Shown: positions 11,211 through 24,045 of the stretch, piece after piece | Position numbering within the stretch: the stretch's first letter is position 1 | Layout: every line of letters starts with the position of its first letter | Source of the DNA: Aurelia coerulea | Lineage: Eukaryota; Cnidaria; Scyphozoa; Semaeostomeae; Ulmaridae | Length of the DNA: 64,000 nt | Reading direction: 5' to 3' | Assembly: GCA_039566865.1 (NCBI GenBank) | Contig: CM076949.1 | Span: 6,787,501 to 6,851,500, forward strand | Program-made: the position numbers and the translations under genes | Notes under the pieces: model-generated | What the model saw: only the letters and a program-made list of their open reading frames with translations | Told to the model about the DNA's origin: nothing | Database searches by the model: none

Positions 11211-11325
11211 TAATATTCAAGGAAAGCTGATAAGCATGGAAAGTATAATCTTTCTCTTTCTTTTTCAAGCTTAGTTATTTAATATGAAAGTTGTAAATAG
11301 GGTTAGGGAGCAGTCATAAATACTT

Positions 11326-11755
11326 GCAGGGACCGGGGCGGTAGCAAATGAGGAGGGGTCTGAAAATTTTTAGGGTAAATTTATTGGAGTCTGAAACTTT
11401 TAGAGGATTTTATGCTGGAGTCTGAAAATAAATGTGCCAAATTCTTGAGTATTTTCGAAAAAAATTCAATTTTTGTAGATTTTAGCTTAAAAATTTATCA
11501 GTTTTCTCAAAAAAAGCTAGACATCAATGTTTTTTGTCTGTTCGGTTCTTTCTTCTTTTCTTCAATTGAATTCTTCTTTGTTTGGTTTGATGATTTTGTG
11601 ACAGTCTGGTTCTTTTGACGTCGTTTTGCGCTGTCAGGGGTCTGAAATATTTTGTTTCGTGAAAATTAGATGGGGTCTGAAATTTTTCATCGCTAGAATG
11701 TAGGGGTCTAAACATTTTTTGGGCAAATTTTCAAAATGCTTCCACCCCCTCCCTG
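11326..11755. mobile_element. MITE with direct GGGGTCTGAAA motifs
   Basis: The ends GCAGGGACCGGGGCGGTAGC and the mirror of ACAGGGAGGGGGTGGAAGC form an imperfect TIR. Inside, GGGGTCTGAAA or GGAGTCTGAAA occurs at least six times, all on the plus strand, at both ends. It interrupts the LINE 3' region. No clear target duplication was found. Confidence 0.6.
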
Positions 11756-12046
11756 TTATTAATAATGACAGGTCCCTTATATCTTGAAAATGTTTAGGTT
11801 TATTATTTATTTATTTATTTATTCATTTTTTTGCTGGGATCATTGGAAAGCAGTTGTTTAATATTACTAAACTGAATTGTATCCCAGGGTTATGTTTAAA
11901 ATGAAAAAGAAATAAACAATATCATAAGATACATAGTCTAAGGTAACTGACGATCAAATGTAACAATAGATAATTTATCAAAGCAGTATAAATGGTATGC
12001 TGATAAGTGATATATACCGGGTGTCCCCAAAAAATGTATACGGATA

Positions 12047-14751
12047 AACAGGGCAACATTTCGTTTTCAATAGACCAAGAAGTTTGTTTTGATTTGGGGA
12101 TTGACCAATCAGATCACGCTATTTTCAAAGATGGCGGCCCGCTGTAAACAAACAAACCTCCGAAAGATGGCTAAAACCTATCTTTGTTTTTGTTCCACGG
12201 ATTTGCGGTTTTCGAATATTTTCAAACAATAACAACGAATTTCTCAAATATGAATTCTGATGCACACTTCCAATGTGCATTTTCCCGATATTCGGCCTAA
12301 ATCAAGAGTAACAGGGTGTTGAAACTAACGAAAAAATCGCACGGTTTCAGACCATACCCTCGCCATTACTTGTTCAAATAATTTGCAGGAAAATTACTTG
12401 GAAATCAAAACAAGCCCGAAAAGATTATTTTACAAGTCATTCCACTTTCAAATTGATAAAGTCATGTCAAAGGGGTTGACTGCTTCGTCTATCAAAAGTG
12501 TAGATTTCCAGGAAGGGGGCGTGTTGCTATTTTATGTTAAGGGTCATAGAACCATCAGAACCATATCAGTTGGACATTTGCGACGAACTGAAATGGCAAG
12601 CGCTTTGCAAAAACAATGTTAAAAACAAAATAAACTATCAAAGCTAAACTTTAACTGAACTAAGATGGGCAATTCTTACAACCATTGCTCTGGCATATCA
12701 GATTGGCACCATCTCAAGATTCTATCCTCCAGCATCAGCGCCCTTTGATAGTCTGTTGCCTCCAACCCAACAAATTCATCTGGCACTGTTTCATCGTTAT
12801 CGTCATCTCGTTGTCCTATCAAGATATCATCGTCTTCAGTGAGTTGGAAGCCACATTAAAATTTGACGAGTTTGCCTTCATCGCCACTGTTACCATCTCC
12901 CGCTCAAGAATTCGCAACAAATAGGGCACTCGCTGATTGCTGGCAAAATGCATTCTGTGTGAAATGAGTGGCCACAACCATGAAAGATTCACTAGCAGGA
13001 CTCATCACATAATACCCGGGTTTGTCATATTTTCTGTCAGATGCAAGGTAGTATTCTTAAAGTTTAGAAAGCCTTGAGAGCTATAGCTACAACAGACATG
13101 CAGTCTAATGTACGAAAACAAGGACGGGTAAGTTTTACATTTACTTTGATGAAAGTTTTTTCGTTATAGTTGGCAAAGCAGTCCCATTCATGGTAAACAA
13201 TTTTAAAATCGCAGTTAAAAGTACACCAAATCAACAGAGTGGAGGACGCAATAAGAATTATATTTCGTTGAATCAAAGTTGTTGAACCAATTTGACTCAA
13301 TTGAAATCGTGGGAAAAAATGAGATTTTGCATTCCAAGGGCCACATTCGCAACGAAATTTGTATAACAAAAAGGTTGAACTAAAATTTACAACTAGAATA
13401 TCTAAAGGGGATACGCGTATCATTTTAAGGCAAGAAACTGCTTGTGAGAAACTGCAGGCTTTGTTTGTTTTTTCAAACATTATGAAACAAACTACACACT
13501 CGGATTCAGAAAGCTACGAACGATTTTAATTTGAAGTTAAAATTTTCCTAGGTCACCTGAACAAATTTTGGTACTGTGCAGTACCGAAATGTTTCTGAAT
13601 ATTTTTAGTGCAATTTCTGTTAATACTTGCTTTGAAATTTCATCACAAGGTACTCCCAAGACATAAAGAGACTAGTCACAAACTTTTCGAGTAAAATGGC
13701 CTAAAATTTAAGAAACTGGATAAAAAATTTGTGTAACCGCTCATAGTGTGCTGTGATCAACGATTTTAATCAAACAAGCCATTATGGTGATCACGATGAA
13801 ATTTTACAAACCGGATCAACCAATTTGGTCATTGCTCTCGTTGAAGTTTGACCATCTTTTGCCAATTTTTTGAACACGTTCAGTTGCTTTTGAAGGCCAT
13901 TAGATTTGATGTTAACAATGTCCGCTTCTGTATCATTCTTTATTCATTCTTCATGTAAGGGGAAGGGATTCCCACATTTCTGTGAAAATCCTCCAGGCAT
14001 CTCGCGAACATTTCCCGTAAACACAGGCATACTTCAGCCTACAACATTAGGCCAAAATTTAGCCGGCACAAGAACTAAGATTTTCCCGCCAAAACTTTCC
14101 CGCCGAAGCATTCCTATAAAATTTCGCCCCCTTGGAGAGCTAAGCTGAACAGTGAAGGGGTATGCGAAGAGTGAAAAACGCACTTTGGTTCTTACAGCAA
14201 AGAGATCGAGTCCCCTTGTCAGAACATGTTTTGCAAAATGTTAGATAGGCTAGAGATACCCTGTTTCTATAAGCAATAAAAAGCCACTTGACCTTTGTGG
14301 ACTCCTTCACAAGTTGGGATTAAAAAATAAATTTGAAAGTGTCAATTTCAAGGTCGTATGACTTGTAAAATAATCTTTTCGGGCTTGTTTTGATTTCCAA
14401 GTAATTTTCCTGCAAATTATTTGAACAAGTAATGGCGAGGGTATGGTCTGAAACCGTGCGATTTTTTCGTTAGTTTCAACACCCTGTTACTCTTGATTTA
14501 GGCCGAATATCGGGAAAATGCACATTGGAAGTGTGCATCAGAATTCATATTTGAGAAATTCGTTGTTATTGTTTGAAAATATTCGAAAACCGCAAATCCG
14601 TGGAACAAAAACAAAGATAGGTTTTAGCCCTTTTTCGGAGGTTTGCTTGTTTACAGCGGGCCGCCATCTTTGAAAATAGCGTGATCTGATTGGTCAATCC
14701 CCAAATCAAAACAAACTTCTCGGTCTATTGAAAACGAAATGTTGCCCTGTT
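12047..14751. mobile_element. MULE-like element with 0.4-kb TIRs
   Basis: The TIRs run from AACAGGGCAACATTTCG (12047 to about 12450) and mirror about 14341-14751. A perfect 9-bp duplication ATACGGATA lies at 12038-12046 and 14752-14760. Long TIRs plus 9-bp duplication mark the Mutator superfamily. The 1.9-kb interior has open frames but no recognisable DDE transposase, so it is probably non-autonomous or decayed. The termini resemble those of the smaller AACAAGGGCAG family (AACA-GGGCA). Confidence 0.85.
13064..13480 (-). pseudogene. Open frame inside the MULE-like element, unknown
   Basis: A 138-codon frame with no stop, long for this base composition, within the 12047-14751 element. It contains Cys/Trp-rich segments (CECGPWNAKSHF and WDCFANYNEK) that could be part of a decayed transposon-encoded protein. 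I recognise no domain. It could equally be chance. Confidence 0.25.
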
Positions 14752-15037
14752 ATACGGATATGGTTGACTCTAGCGCTGTGATTTTAGCTTTAATCAATGG
14801 CTAGTCACTCTCAAAATATTCTTCAATAGTCAACTTGAACATGAGATACCTCGTTTGCTGGTATTTGTGCTTTGAAAGCAGAAATATCAATCTTGAAAGC
14901 TCAAATTTGCCTCTTCCTGCAAACCAGAGCTTTAGCCTTTTGGCCTAAGAAATGTCTTAAGGCACATCGTGTAAATCAACGAGAGCCTCGATAAAATATG
15001 AACAGATCTTGTGTTATTCTGTTTTCCAGCAATGAGG

Positions 15038-15796
15038 ACTCGTAATGTTGAAATCACTAAACCTGGCCTCTGAATGATTACCAAGCCTTTATGCTCTTGG
15101 ATCATACTTTGTTTCGAGAATAAAGGGAGTCGGCTCGTTATCGCCTTCGTGAATTTCAGTATGCAGCGTAATTACTGAAGCTTGCCTAGTTCTGTTCTTT
15201 TTATGGTCTTATTCATCCAATCAGCGCCACGACAGTGTGCCTTTAATTTGAGGCCGATTTGAGGCACGAGGTGAAAAAGAAAGTGAAAGAAAACGTTGAA
15301 TATAGAAACGATTGTGTGTGTGGACTGCATGCAGTGGAATGGTGAATTCTTTACAATTAATTAGGAACAGGTGGAACACTGTTAGGGTTCAGGTAATTAG
15401 TGATATTATTTACATTGATGGTGGCAAAAATGCGTTGGTCACAGTTTTCTTGCTGATTGGTAGAATGATCTTAATCAGCATGACTACAGGTATGTACATT
15501 AGGTGTGTGTCCATTTAGCTCATTCATTGGTGTGAGAACTTAACTGAGATCATTACCTTCTTCTTACGTCCATGATTTGAAGATGTCGTTCCAGCATAGG
15601 AGGGGTGGGTCCAGCCTTCCGTTGAAAGTGGAAGAGCAACTTGCGGAGGAATCAGCAAAAATGTATATTTCATATTTCACAATGCACTCATTCTTCTTAT
15701 AAGGAGCCGCCTATAAGAAAAAGTAGGCTCGGCCCTTCAAAACGTACTACCTGGATTGAAAAGCTAAGATTCGCGGCCTAAGCCACGACAATTGTA
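15038..15796. other. No gene recognised
   Basis: AT-rich sequence between a truncated transposon and the SINE. The open frame around 15312-15518 is short, hydrophobic and resembles nothing I know. Nothing else stands out. Confidence 0.5.
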
Positions 15797-16056
15797 GCGG
15801 GGAGGACTCAGTGGCAGCACGCTTGACTACCAAGCTGAAGGTTGGTGGTTCGAATCCTCGCCCTGCCGAACCTGGTACAAAGTACCAAAAGAACCTGGTA
15901 CAAAGTGTGAGGAGAGTCGCCAACTCTCTGCAATTCCAAGCTGAAGGAATCACGAGGTGTGGTCACATTGAGAGGAAGGACCAGGACGCTGCTTTGATAA
16001 GCCAGCTTCTCAGCGTCCTAAAACTGCCTTCGGATGCCAGGAAGAAATGTATTTGA
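15797..16056 (+). mobile_element. tRNA-derived SINE
   Basis: The head (15797-15870) has an A-box-like region (actcagtggcagcacg) and a perfect pol III B box GGTTCGAATCC (15847-15857), but the T-stem does not pair properly, so it is not a working tRNA gene. The tRNA-unrelated body (gagagtcgccaactctctgc ... cttcggatgccagg) follows. This head-body layout is that of a SINE. The 3' tail is not clear. Confidence 0.65.
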
Positions 16057-16262
16057 TTGTTCCCAGATTACTCAAATTGTTTGATACTGTACAGTACTAG
16101 CAAATGGTGTGACATTGTTATGAGTGTGAATTATGTTGTTGCTTGTTTTGAGATCTTACTAAGTAGTTTGGAAACCTTTCTTCATTCAGAAACGTTTGGA
16201 AGCAAAAATGTCCTAAAATTTCAGAAACTACCTACCAGCCCCAATGAGAATACATGTAAGTG

Positions 16263-16500
16263 TCATCCTTGAGGAAGGAAACCTAAGGAATTTTTGGTCG
16301 TCGTTTTCACTCGTTTTTGCAGGTTTTGAAAGGGCCTTTCCATAGAAAATCTTTTATACCCAAGGGAAGGAATGATCGATTTAAGCCATGTAAATTAATT
16401 CACCTAATTGAACATATCGGCAATGAAACAAGAAAGTTTTCAACATTATTACTGAGATACTTACGGGGCAGTATTTTTTATCAAACACCGTGCCGTGCAT
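16263..16500. repeat. Fragment of a TA-flanked palindromic element
   Basis: The sequence ggttttgaaagggcctttcc ... atattggcaatgaaacaagaaagttttcaacattatt matches right-half sequence at 23045-23200 and, more loosely, 63420-63580. It is a truncated copy with no intact tip. Confidence 0.5.
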
Positions 16501-19472
16501 TTTTTTCTCACACAGTAAAAGCGGAGGGAAACTATAATTCTCTTTTAGATTGGTTAAAAAGTGTCCTGTTTTTAGACTCCAAGCGCTTGGTGTATATACA
16601 TTGTATCAATGAAATTAGAGAGTAACTCTATTGTTCCGTAACCCTATTGTTACGGATGAATCCAAAGCTATACCTGTACAGTGTAAACGGCAGTGGCGAC
16701 GCCAGCTCTAAAAAATGCGAAAGACGTGGAGGGATGGACATGTGGTGCCCCCATTGGTAAACGGTGTCTTATTCACTTTTTGGAATACCTACGGCATATG
16801 CGGTGCCTTGTGTCATGAGTAATCATAATAAGATTCGTGTTGCATTTATTGAGTGACCACCCATTGACTGACCCCTTGGCCTCAACCTTGTTATTTGTTC
16901 TTTTTTTGACCTGCAAGTTAGGGCAATAAATAAATTTTCTTGCGGGTGATCCTCTGGTAGCTTCTTAACACACGTGTCGCAAAAGAAAACAATCCTTATC
17001 GTTATCGTTCCATACAATTTACCCACGAGGCCTATGAGTGAAAGAAATTATTCTTGCCTGTGATCTTATTTTGATACTAACTCGCCAACCAGAGTGGGGA
17101 TGTTCTCGAAGGCGATTTTTCCTGCCGTGCCACGGAGAAGAAATCTCGTCAAAATGGAGGAGAACTTTAACGTAAATAAGATGCATTCTTGGCATAGAAG
17201 ACGTGTATCCTTGTTCGTGAGTACCCATGAATATTTTATACATGGATTATATCAATCCATCGCTCTCTTTGACGTTTCCTGGCAACTTTGCCCGCATCGT
17301 AAAGAAGTTCTTCTTTTAGAATCTTGTTGTTTTATTTATATTTAGCCCCACTGTTTTGTAAGCATCAATCAGTATTTAACCACGTACTAAAGCCAATTCA
17401 GTTCTTTCTGGTATCTTTCATCATTTATTACTTTGCAATCGCCATGAATAATAGCTCACCTACGTATTACGATTCAAGCGAATGCTAGGCAATAATCGTG
17501 CTTAAACGAATTTTCTTGGTAAACGAACGAAACTCTAAATGAAAATACACTTTGATTCAAAGGTTTTAGCAATCCGCTCAATTATAGTTTGCTGTGGTTA
17601 TCGCGAAATATCGCTTTCTTGAGGGTTTGAGATAGCTGGATTCAGCTGTTCCTGAGTTCTTTCCAACGTACGTATACAAATAATTTATTTCAATAGTTTT
17701 ATCGAAATCTGTTATTTCATTTCTGCCCAAATTCATATTTCTATATTTCTATAATTGTCGAATTTTGCCATTTCGTTGATCAAACCATCAAGTCGTTTTT
17801 CTCAATAGTTCGTTTTAGGTGCAGACAAAATTGTATAAAATACGTTACTTTTACAATACATAGTACGAACTGCTAAACTGAGCTCTGTGTTGCAATGTTT
17901 ATGGCTTTAAAGAAACTAATTTTTATTTACAAATACAAATCTTAATGGTACGGAGAATAGATCATATATCCTCCTGGTTAGGCCAAAAAAGCCTCAAATC
18001 GCATTCAAATACGTGGACCCATCTGTGATTCAAGTCGAATTAATCTCTTCTTGCTGCAAATACTGTAGTTTCAGTAGGTATTTGATTGTGAAAAATTACC
18101 TTGCACGAAATAACAAAATCGTGACTCGAGAAATGGAAAGCATAACCTTTATCAAATATTGACGTAATAGCGACGACAATAATACACTGTCAGTTCCCAA
18201 TGTCATGTTCCATCGGAAATTAGAATTAATTATTTAATTGGAGACGGTAAAAAGTCTGTCTTTAAGTTGAAAGGTTTTCAAGATGAACACCAACAATTTG
18301 AACAACGCTGTGAATTTTGAGAAAATTGGATAGCGGTAGACAATTTTGTCGTAATTATTCTAGCCCCTGCAGACCACGGAAAACCATCAAAGCCACATCA
18401 TAACGTAATGTTTCAGGGTGCTGTACACGCAATTTCTATGAGAACCTAAGAAAATGAGCCAGTCAGCACCGAAAGCTTCCTATACTCTCGATATTTTGAG
18501 TTACTTTTTTCAGTAATTTTCAGTAATTTTATTTTTAAATGGGCTGAAAGTATTTCTAGCAACTTAAAGCTTATTTAAGCCCACTGTGCATGCCGCATCC
18601 AGGCATGGGACCTATGTCCCTTTCGAAGGGACGTTATTTGGATTTTCCTATAAGTTTCATAACATTCCTTGTGAGGGTTAGATCCTGTGCCCTCGTGATG
18701 ATTTTATGACGATAAAGAAGCCCTATGCGCCAGTATCACCAGTAACTGCTACCATCTTAATTCAGTGCATTTCTACCCTTTCTAACATTTTATAAAGCTG
18801 CTTCTTTTGGGAAGATACCAGTTGCCTTTCAAATTAGAATTACTATGAACTTACGTGCGGTAAATATACTAGCAGATCCTGCAAATGCGAAGGAGGAGCG
18901 AAAATTGATAATCTTGTCGCAAGGAAGAGAGAATCTTGTCCCCCAAAAAATTACTTCTGTTTGAAAAATCACCAGAATTTGACTATGTAGCTAATCGTTA
19001 GATTTCCTTTTTTAACAAGCAGATAAAAGACAAAACTAGTTTTCCAGGTATAGCTGATCTTGTTATTGGTTTTAAAAGTACCAATTTAGCTCGATGGGAT
19101 TGCCTGGTTTTGAAACATACTGCAAAAAGCACTGATGATTGCCAGCTTAATTTCCTTTTGTACATTAACTTTGGTCATGAATGTCATGAATGTCAGAAAG
19201 AAGCACGAACTAGTGCAGACCAAAGGACAATGAAAAGACTTTAGAAAAATGACTTTCAGGCAAGATTTACGATATTTTTTAAAGACTGTAGCTCAGAATA
19301 AAGCTTTTCAACCTGACTTTGTGTACCCGTAAAGCAGTGAAAGCAAACTTTTATCATTTTACATATATTTAAACCATCCAAAAAAGATCCCACAGAACTT
19401 TTTACGATATGTGTGATAATTGAGTTTTGGTGATTTCTGAAACATGATTACTTTTATTGAGACATCCTGTAG
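16501..19472. other. No gene recognised
   Basis: AT-rich sequence with short open frames lacking splice context or recognisable motifs. Nothing here passes as an exon or a defined repeat to my reading. Confidence 0.5.
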
Positions 19473-19688
19473 TTAGTCTAGAAAATCTGCGCATAGATCA
19501 TAAGAGACTGTCAAGCAAGTATTAAACCACTGTTTGTTGTACATACATATACCGTTGTCGATTTTTCTAATGGGGATTTTTGTACATGCAATTTGCTTGT
19601 GATACAAGTGATATGATCCCACTTCGTATTTTGGTGCCCTATTGTTGGCTATTTGGGATCCCTTCAGAACTCCACTGAATCGAAACAC
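19473..19688 (-). CDS. Possible terminal exon on the minus strand, unknown
   Basis: A good acceptor (taatttttgcag) is followed by 71 open codons to TAA. The peptide includes NNRAPKYEVGSYHLYHKQ and several Cys and aromatic residues, not the low-complexity look of noise. I do not recognise it. Upstream exons would lie at higher coordinates on the minus strand; the frame at 21392-21646 is one candidate, without supporting evidence. Confidence 0.3.
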   Translation of the reverse strand: MFRFSGVLKGSQIANNRAPKYEVGSYHLYHKQIACTKIPIRKIDNGICMYNKQWFNTCLTVSYDLCADFLD

Positions 19689-19694
19689 CTGCAA

Positions 19695-21391
19695 AAATTA
19701 CAGTTAGTAATTAAACTGATAAACTATAGCAGGTTTACCAGTAATCAGGGCAAAGATTATACATGGATAACTCCAACCTATTGCAACGGAGAGGATATTC
19801 ATTGTAAGGCCTATAAGGAGATCTGAGGAGAGTGAAACCTTATCCTTAAAAGACTACTAGTTCCCAGCATTGATGTTCCCATGACCAATTTTTCAAATGC
19901 GCTGAAAGTTCATCTTTCACTAGGAATGATGTTTTACTTTTATTCTATATTCAGTAAAATTTGCCTATTGAATTCATGAACTTCCCCTGTTTAATTTGTC
20001 TTGAACATGCCTATAATTTTTTGAAGAGGCCCTATCAGAGGTCCTAATAGTTTCCTTGCTCCCCAGTCCTCTTTCCGTTTGTTCCCTTGTTCATCAGAAA
20101 TATTCATCAATTTGTTCCCCCAAAATCTGATTTCCCACAAATTGCTCCCTTGTTTGACAGACTATTTACATCAATATTACCTTGTTCCCAGCTTTGAAAT
20201 GCTGAGTACATTTGAAGCCAAAAAATTCGGACGAACAAATTCCGGAGATTTTCCGGGCAAAGACATTTTCGGACAAAAAATGTTCGGACGTTTTTTCGGG
20301 GAATTTCGGAAGTTATTACATACACTTCGGACGACTAAAAAACCACATTTTTACAGTTTATTTTAGCCTATTTCATACCAAAAGCGTCATGTATCTATAG
20401 ATCGTTCTTCATTTTAGGGGTTCGTAGTCAGAAATTTCCACTTATGATTATCGTTGAGAATGATGGGAACTTGCAATAAATTCTATGCTGCTATAAATTT
20501 CCATTAAAATGTTCGAACGTATGAAATGTCTGAAAATATTAGAGTCCGAAATGTTTGGCTTTTAATATATCCCCTGGTCCCTAAAACCGCTGGAAGGTCC
20601 CCTTTAGAAATGGAAAGTCTTTGCAAAACAAATTCTTTCGTCAGGTCTTCCTTTCAGCTTCCAAGTCCCGAGAGAATTAAGATCTATGCTACTGATTCTT
20701 TAAAAATGCGAGAAGGCTCGAAAAGTTGGGAAAAAATGATATCTCGGACCTTTTAATTTCAAGATCTGCTTCATTGATGATTAGGATAATTTTTACTGAA
20801 CCAATATCATATTTGCCTTTATCCAACGATCCACGATCATTTCTGATCATTTCTAATTAAAATAATCATTTTTAATAAGACCATATCATCTTTGCCTATA
20901 TCCAGCAAGCGACAACCCGTAGAACAGGTCAAGTTATTTGGATGGTTCGTCAAGAAGCAAAAACCGTTTCTTTCACTGAATTCCTTTGAATAAACCACAT
21001 GTTCAGGTTACTCTAGACAGGTAACGAACCATGCGCTCCAACGATCACCTTCTTTGTTTTCATGGGTCAACACAAAGGCTTTTTAATTAATGCAACAAAT
21101 GATAGCTGGTCCATAGTAGCTGCACATGCCTTTATTTGTTGTGCATGATTTAGATATAATATGATTGGCTTGTGCTTTAATTAGTGATGGCAGTTTTGGC
21201 AATAGTGGTAGTTTTTGCAACAGTGGCATTTTATGTACATGTGATAGTAGCTAAGCATTAAGCATTGGAATTAAACACAATAATACCGTATGAAAAATTG
21301 CAATGCATACTGTTGAGGTCTCTGAACTGAAAAGATAGCTTCTACCACCAGATTATTGGACCCCGTTTGCACTGTCCCGCATTGGTGCAGC
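19695..21391. other. No gene recognised; iterated motifs at 20040-20345
   Basis: The only structure seen is an iterated TTGTTCCC-like motif (20085-20190) followed by TTCGGACGA-like units (20226-20335), all on one strand. It may be part of an element of the iterated-motif kind, but no ends could be defined. Confidence 0.35.
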
Positions 21392-21646
21392 TTAGAATCC
21401 GTAACAAAAGTGTAACAGATCAGCCTCCCGGTTTACATTGATCCTGCTAATCCGTGAGACTTTGTTCCTTTTATCTGAAGAAAAGGTTGGTTCTGGAGTG
21501 GTCAACGCTCTTGAACTGGAAGAACCCTGCAGCGGATCAAAACTGTACCGGTTCAATGTAACCATGGTCTTGGATGCATCCCGTCTCTTTAAATAGATCC
21601 CCATTTCTTTATGCTTATGTAGGTATGTTTGTATCATTTTCCACAA
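21392..21646 (-). CDS. Small open frame, unknown
   Basis: Starting at an ATG, 84 codons run to a stop, with a Ser/Arg-rich C-terminal part (DPLQGSSSSRALTTPEP, then SRISRINVNRE). Composition is protein-like, but no domain, homology or splice signal supports it. It ends 36 bp from the MITE at 21683. Confidence 0.25.
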   Translation of the reverse strand: MWKMIQTYLHKHKEMGIYLKRRDASKTMVTLNRYSFDPLQGSSSSRALTTPEPTFSSDKRNKVSRISRINVNREADLLHFCYGF

Positions 21647-21682
21647 TCAAAATATTTACAGGGTTTATAATATAAAAATAGA

Positions 21683-22273
21683 TACCGGGTGCGCCAAAAT
21701 AAACTATGCACGTTTGGCAGGCCACAATAAATCGTACACTGGACCGATTTTGAAAATTTATGATGTAATCTTTAGCAGAAAGCCTGAATTAGATACTTGG
21801 AGTTTTTAAAAAAATTTCATTTTCAGTTTTTAGAGCTAGAAGCGAGTTTCCTAAAATGTTAGTTTTCGAAAACACTGAAAACGATCATAAATCATCGATC
21901 AAGTTTTCTAAAGAATCGACATCAATGGACAAAGAGAGAACTTGTTCGTGGTAATTTGCGATAATTGTAATTTGCTGTACGAGAGTTCGTACTAAACCCC
22001 CAAATCCTCCTGAAAACGTTTTCTCTTTGTTAATTCATGTTGAGTCTTTTAAAATTTGATCGACGTTTTTTGATCGTTTTCAATGTTCTCGAAAACGAAC
22101 ATTTAAGAAACTCGCTTCTAGCTCTAAATACTGAAAACGGAAAAATTTGCAAAAAGTCTTAGATCTAATTCAGGCTTTCTGCTAAAGATTAAGTCATGAA
22201 TCTTCAAATCGGTCCAGTGTATGATTTATCGTGGCCTGCCAAACGTGCATAGTTTATTTTGGCGCATGCGGTA
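21683..22273. mobile_element. TA-flanked palindromic MITE, GGGTGCGCC tips
   Basis: TACCGGGTGCGCCAAAATAAAC at the left is mirrored by GTTTATTTTGGCGCATGCGGTA at the right. The arms of about 250 bp match (ggaccgattt, gagctagaagcgagtttc). It is 591 bp and non-coding, with TA on both sides. Confidence 0.8.
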
Positions 22274-22492
22274 CAATACAATATATAAGGTTAAAAACGT
22301 AAAAGAAAACACCCGTAATTACAGTAGCTTCTATTAAAGGCCTTATTCGCATGCACAACTCGTGAGATAGCCACCTCGGTTTCAAGAGACTATTTGCCAA
22401 ACAATGATCGCTTGTTGGCTGGGGCTTTTAAAAACCTTCTCCTATGTGTAAAACTAAGTCCATTGTTTGCAAATGTAAACAGAAAGTGAATT

Positions 22493-22637
22493 TAAAGGGA
22501 GTACAAAGACCAGCATGCTTTTCGCGAAGTCAGCTATTTGCTCTACACAGCTTCCCGAATAACTGACTGTACGAAATTCGCAAAAACAAAGACAAACGAC
22601 GGCAAAGGCTGCTGGTCTTTGTACTCCCTTTAAAGTT
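22493..22637. repeat. Short hairpin MITE
   Basis: AAAGGGAGTACAAAGACCAGCA is mirrored by TGCTGGTCTTTGTACTCCCTTT about 140 bp away. Flanking TTTAAAG-like bases may be target sequence. Non-coding. Confidence 0.65.
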
Positions 22638-24045
22638 ATAGTTGACGGAGAATGGTATAGCTAACTAGGAGCTGCATATGCAGTTCTAAAAGTAGCCTAT
22701 TGTACCAGATGAGGTGATAAAAACGATCTCCGTTTGCACGGCCACTGCTCCCTCATATCAAGACGCTGGTATTGGCAAATATATCATTTAATGGCGGAAT
22801 GGCGGAGGACATGTTCTCGAGCAAAACCGTGCCAAAATCACGAGCGAATTTCCCTGATATTTTACCTTACAGCGATGACTTTAACACGCTTTAGAGCGTG
22901 CCATCCTCTTGGGATGATGAAAAGTCTTCCCCATAGTATAAATAACTTAGTCAGGGGGATTCCATTCTCCCAAGAGGACTAAGTGCATGAATACGCGTAA
23001 ATGTCATTATTGTTAAGAAGGAAAACCAAGGAAATTTTGCTCCTTTTTTGCAGGTTTTTGAAAGGGGCTTTCTGCAGAAATTCTCTCATATCCAGGGGAA
23101 GGAATGACCGATTAAGGCCGGGTAAATTATTGAATCAAATTGAACAAATCGGCAATGACACAAGACAGTTTTCAATATTATTGCTTTGATATTCAGGGAG
23201 CAGTATTTTTTCAAACGGGGATTGTTTTTATTGACTCACCCGGTATTTGATGATTTTAACGCGTGTGTGTATATTATTTAGCTCAGGGAGTATAGCTCCC
23301 TTATTTAGCGAGAGGAACAATAGCATGCGTGGGCGTCTCTTTGTCCTATTCATAGATTACATCCATCTATTTCCATCAGCTTAATTTAAAGGGAATCGAC
23401 ATCATAATAACAATATATGGATTTAAGGATATGAAAGGCTAAATAGCCTATGTAGCCCTATTTAAAGTTTTTCATAAAAATCAACTGACTGTAAACTTGT
23501 TGTCACTCGTGTGTCTGTCGTACGCTTTCTCGAACTCGAGGACTGATGTCGATTTAATAGTGGATGCTGGAAGGTTGTTAAATGGTTAAATGCTAGCCCG
23601 GGTCATGGTAAAGATGTGCCCTACTGTATTTGATTACTTTGACACGCACCGTTTTATTGTGTAGCTAAAGAAGATAAACAAGTAAATAAAATAAAATATA
23701 AGCACTTTTATGCGAATTGAAATTATATAAGTACTTTGATGCAAATTGAAATATAAGCACATTTCAATTCACATCAAAGTGCTTATATTCTACTTTATTT
23801 ACTTGTTTAGCTTTGTACAATTGCACCACACGCAACAAAAAGATTTTTTTTATCATTTTAGCTAAAGAAGCAATGGACACGTAGGCGCTTTCTTTCGCCT
23901 ATTTATAGCAGCCACTCAATATAGCTATGTCTATCTGCTTTAACTCATGTCATGTCATACCAACTGGTTCGAGAGCTCTAAAATAATCTCCCAAAGTTTA
24001 TCTATTTCACAGGGCAGGTAATTAATTTTTCTTTATTTCTTGCAG
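22638..24045. other. Intron sequence with repeat fragments
   Basis: It holds a fragment of the hairpin family also at 5090-5276 (22634-22720), the right half of a TACCGGGTGAGTCA-type palindromic element ending TGACTCACCCGGTA at about 23252, and a hairpin at 23665-23830 (acaagtaaataaaataaaat / attttactttatttacttgt type arms). The end is a pyrimidine-rich acceptor for the exon at 24046. Confidence 0.5.

Larger units (their letters stand above)
12015..15037. mobile_element. TA-flanked palindromic transposon, copy 2, left half
   Basis: TACCGGGTGTCCCCAAAAAA at 12015 continues, after the 2.7-kb MULE-like insert, at 14752-15037 with the same arm as copy 1 (tggttgactc...cagagctttagcc...). The mirrored right arm is missing, so this copy is truncated near 15037. 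Confidence 0.6.

Noticed and set aside
15797..15870. Functional tRNA gene
   Set aside because: The B box is intact but the T-stem and acceptor do not pair, and a non-tRNA body follows. A SINE head fits better.
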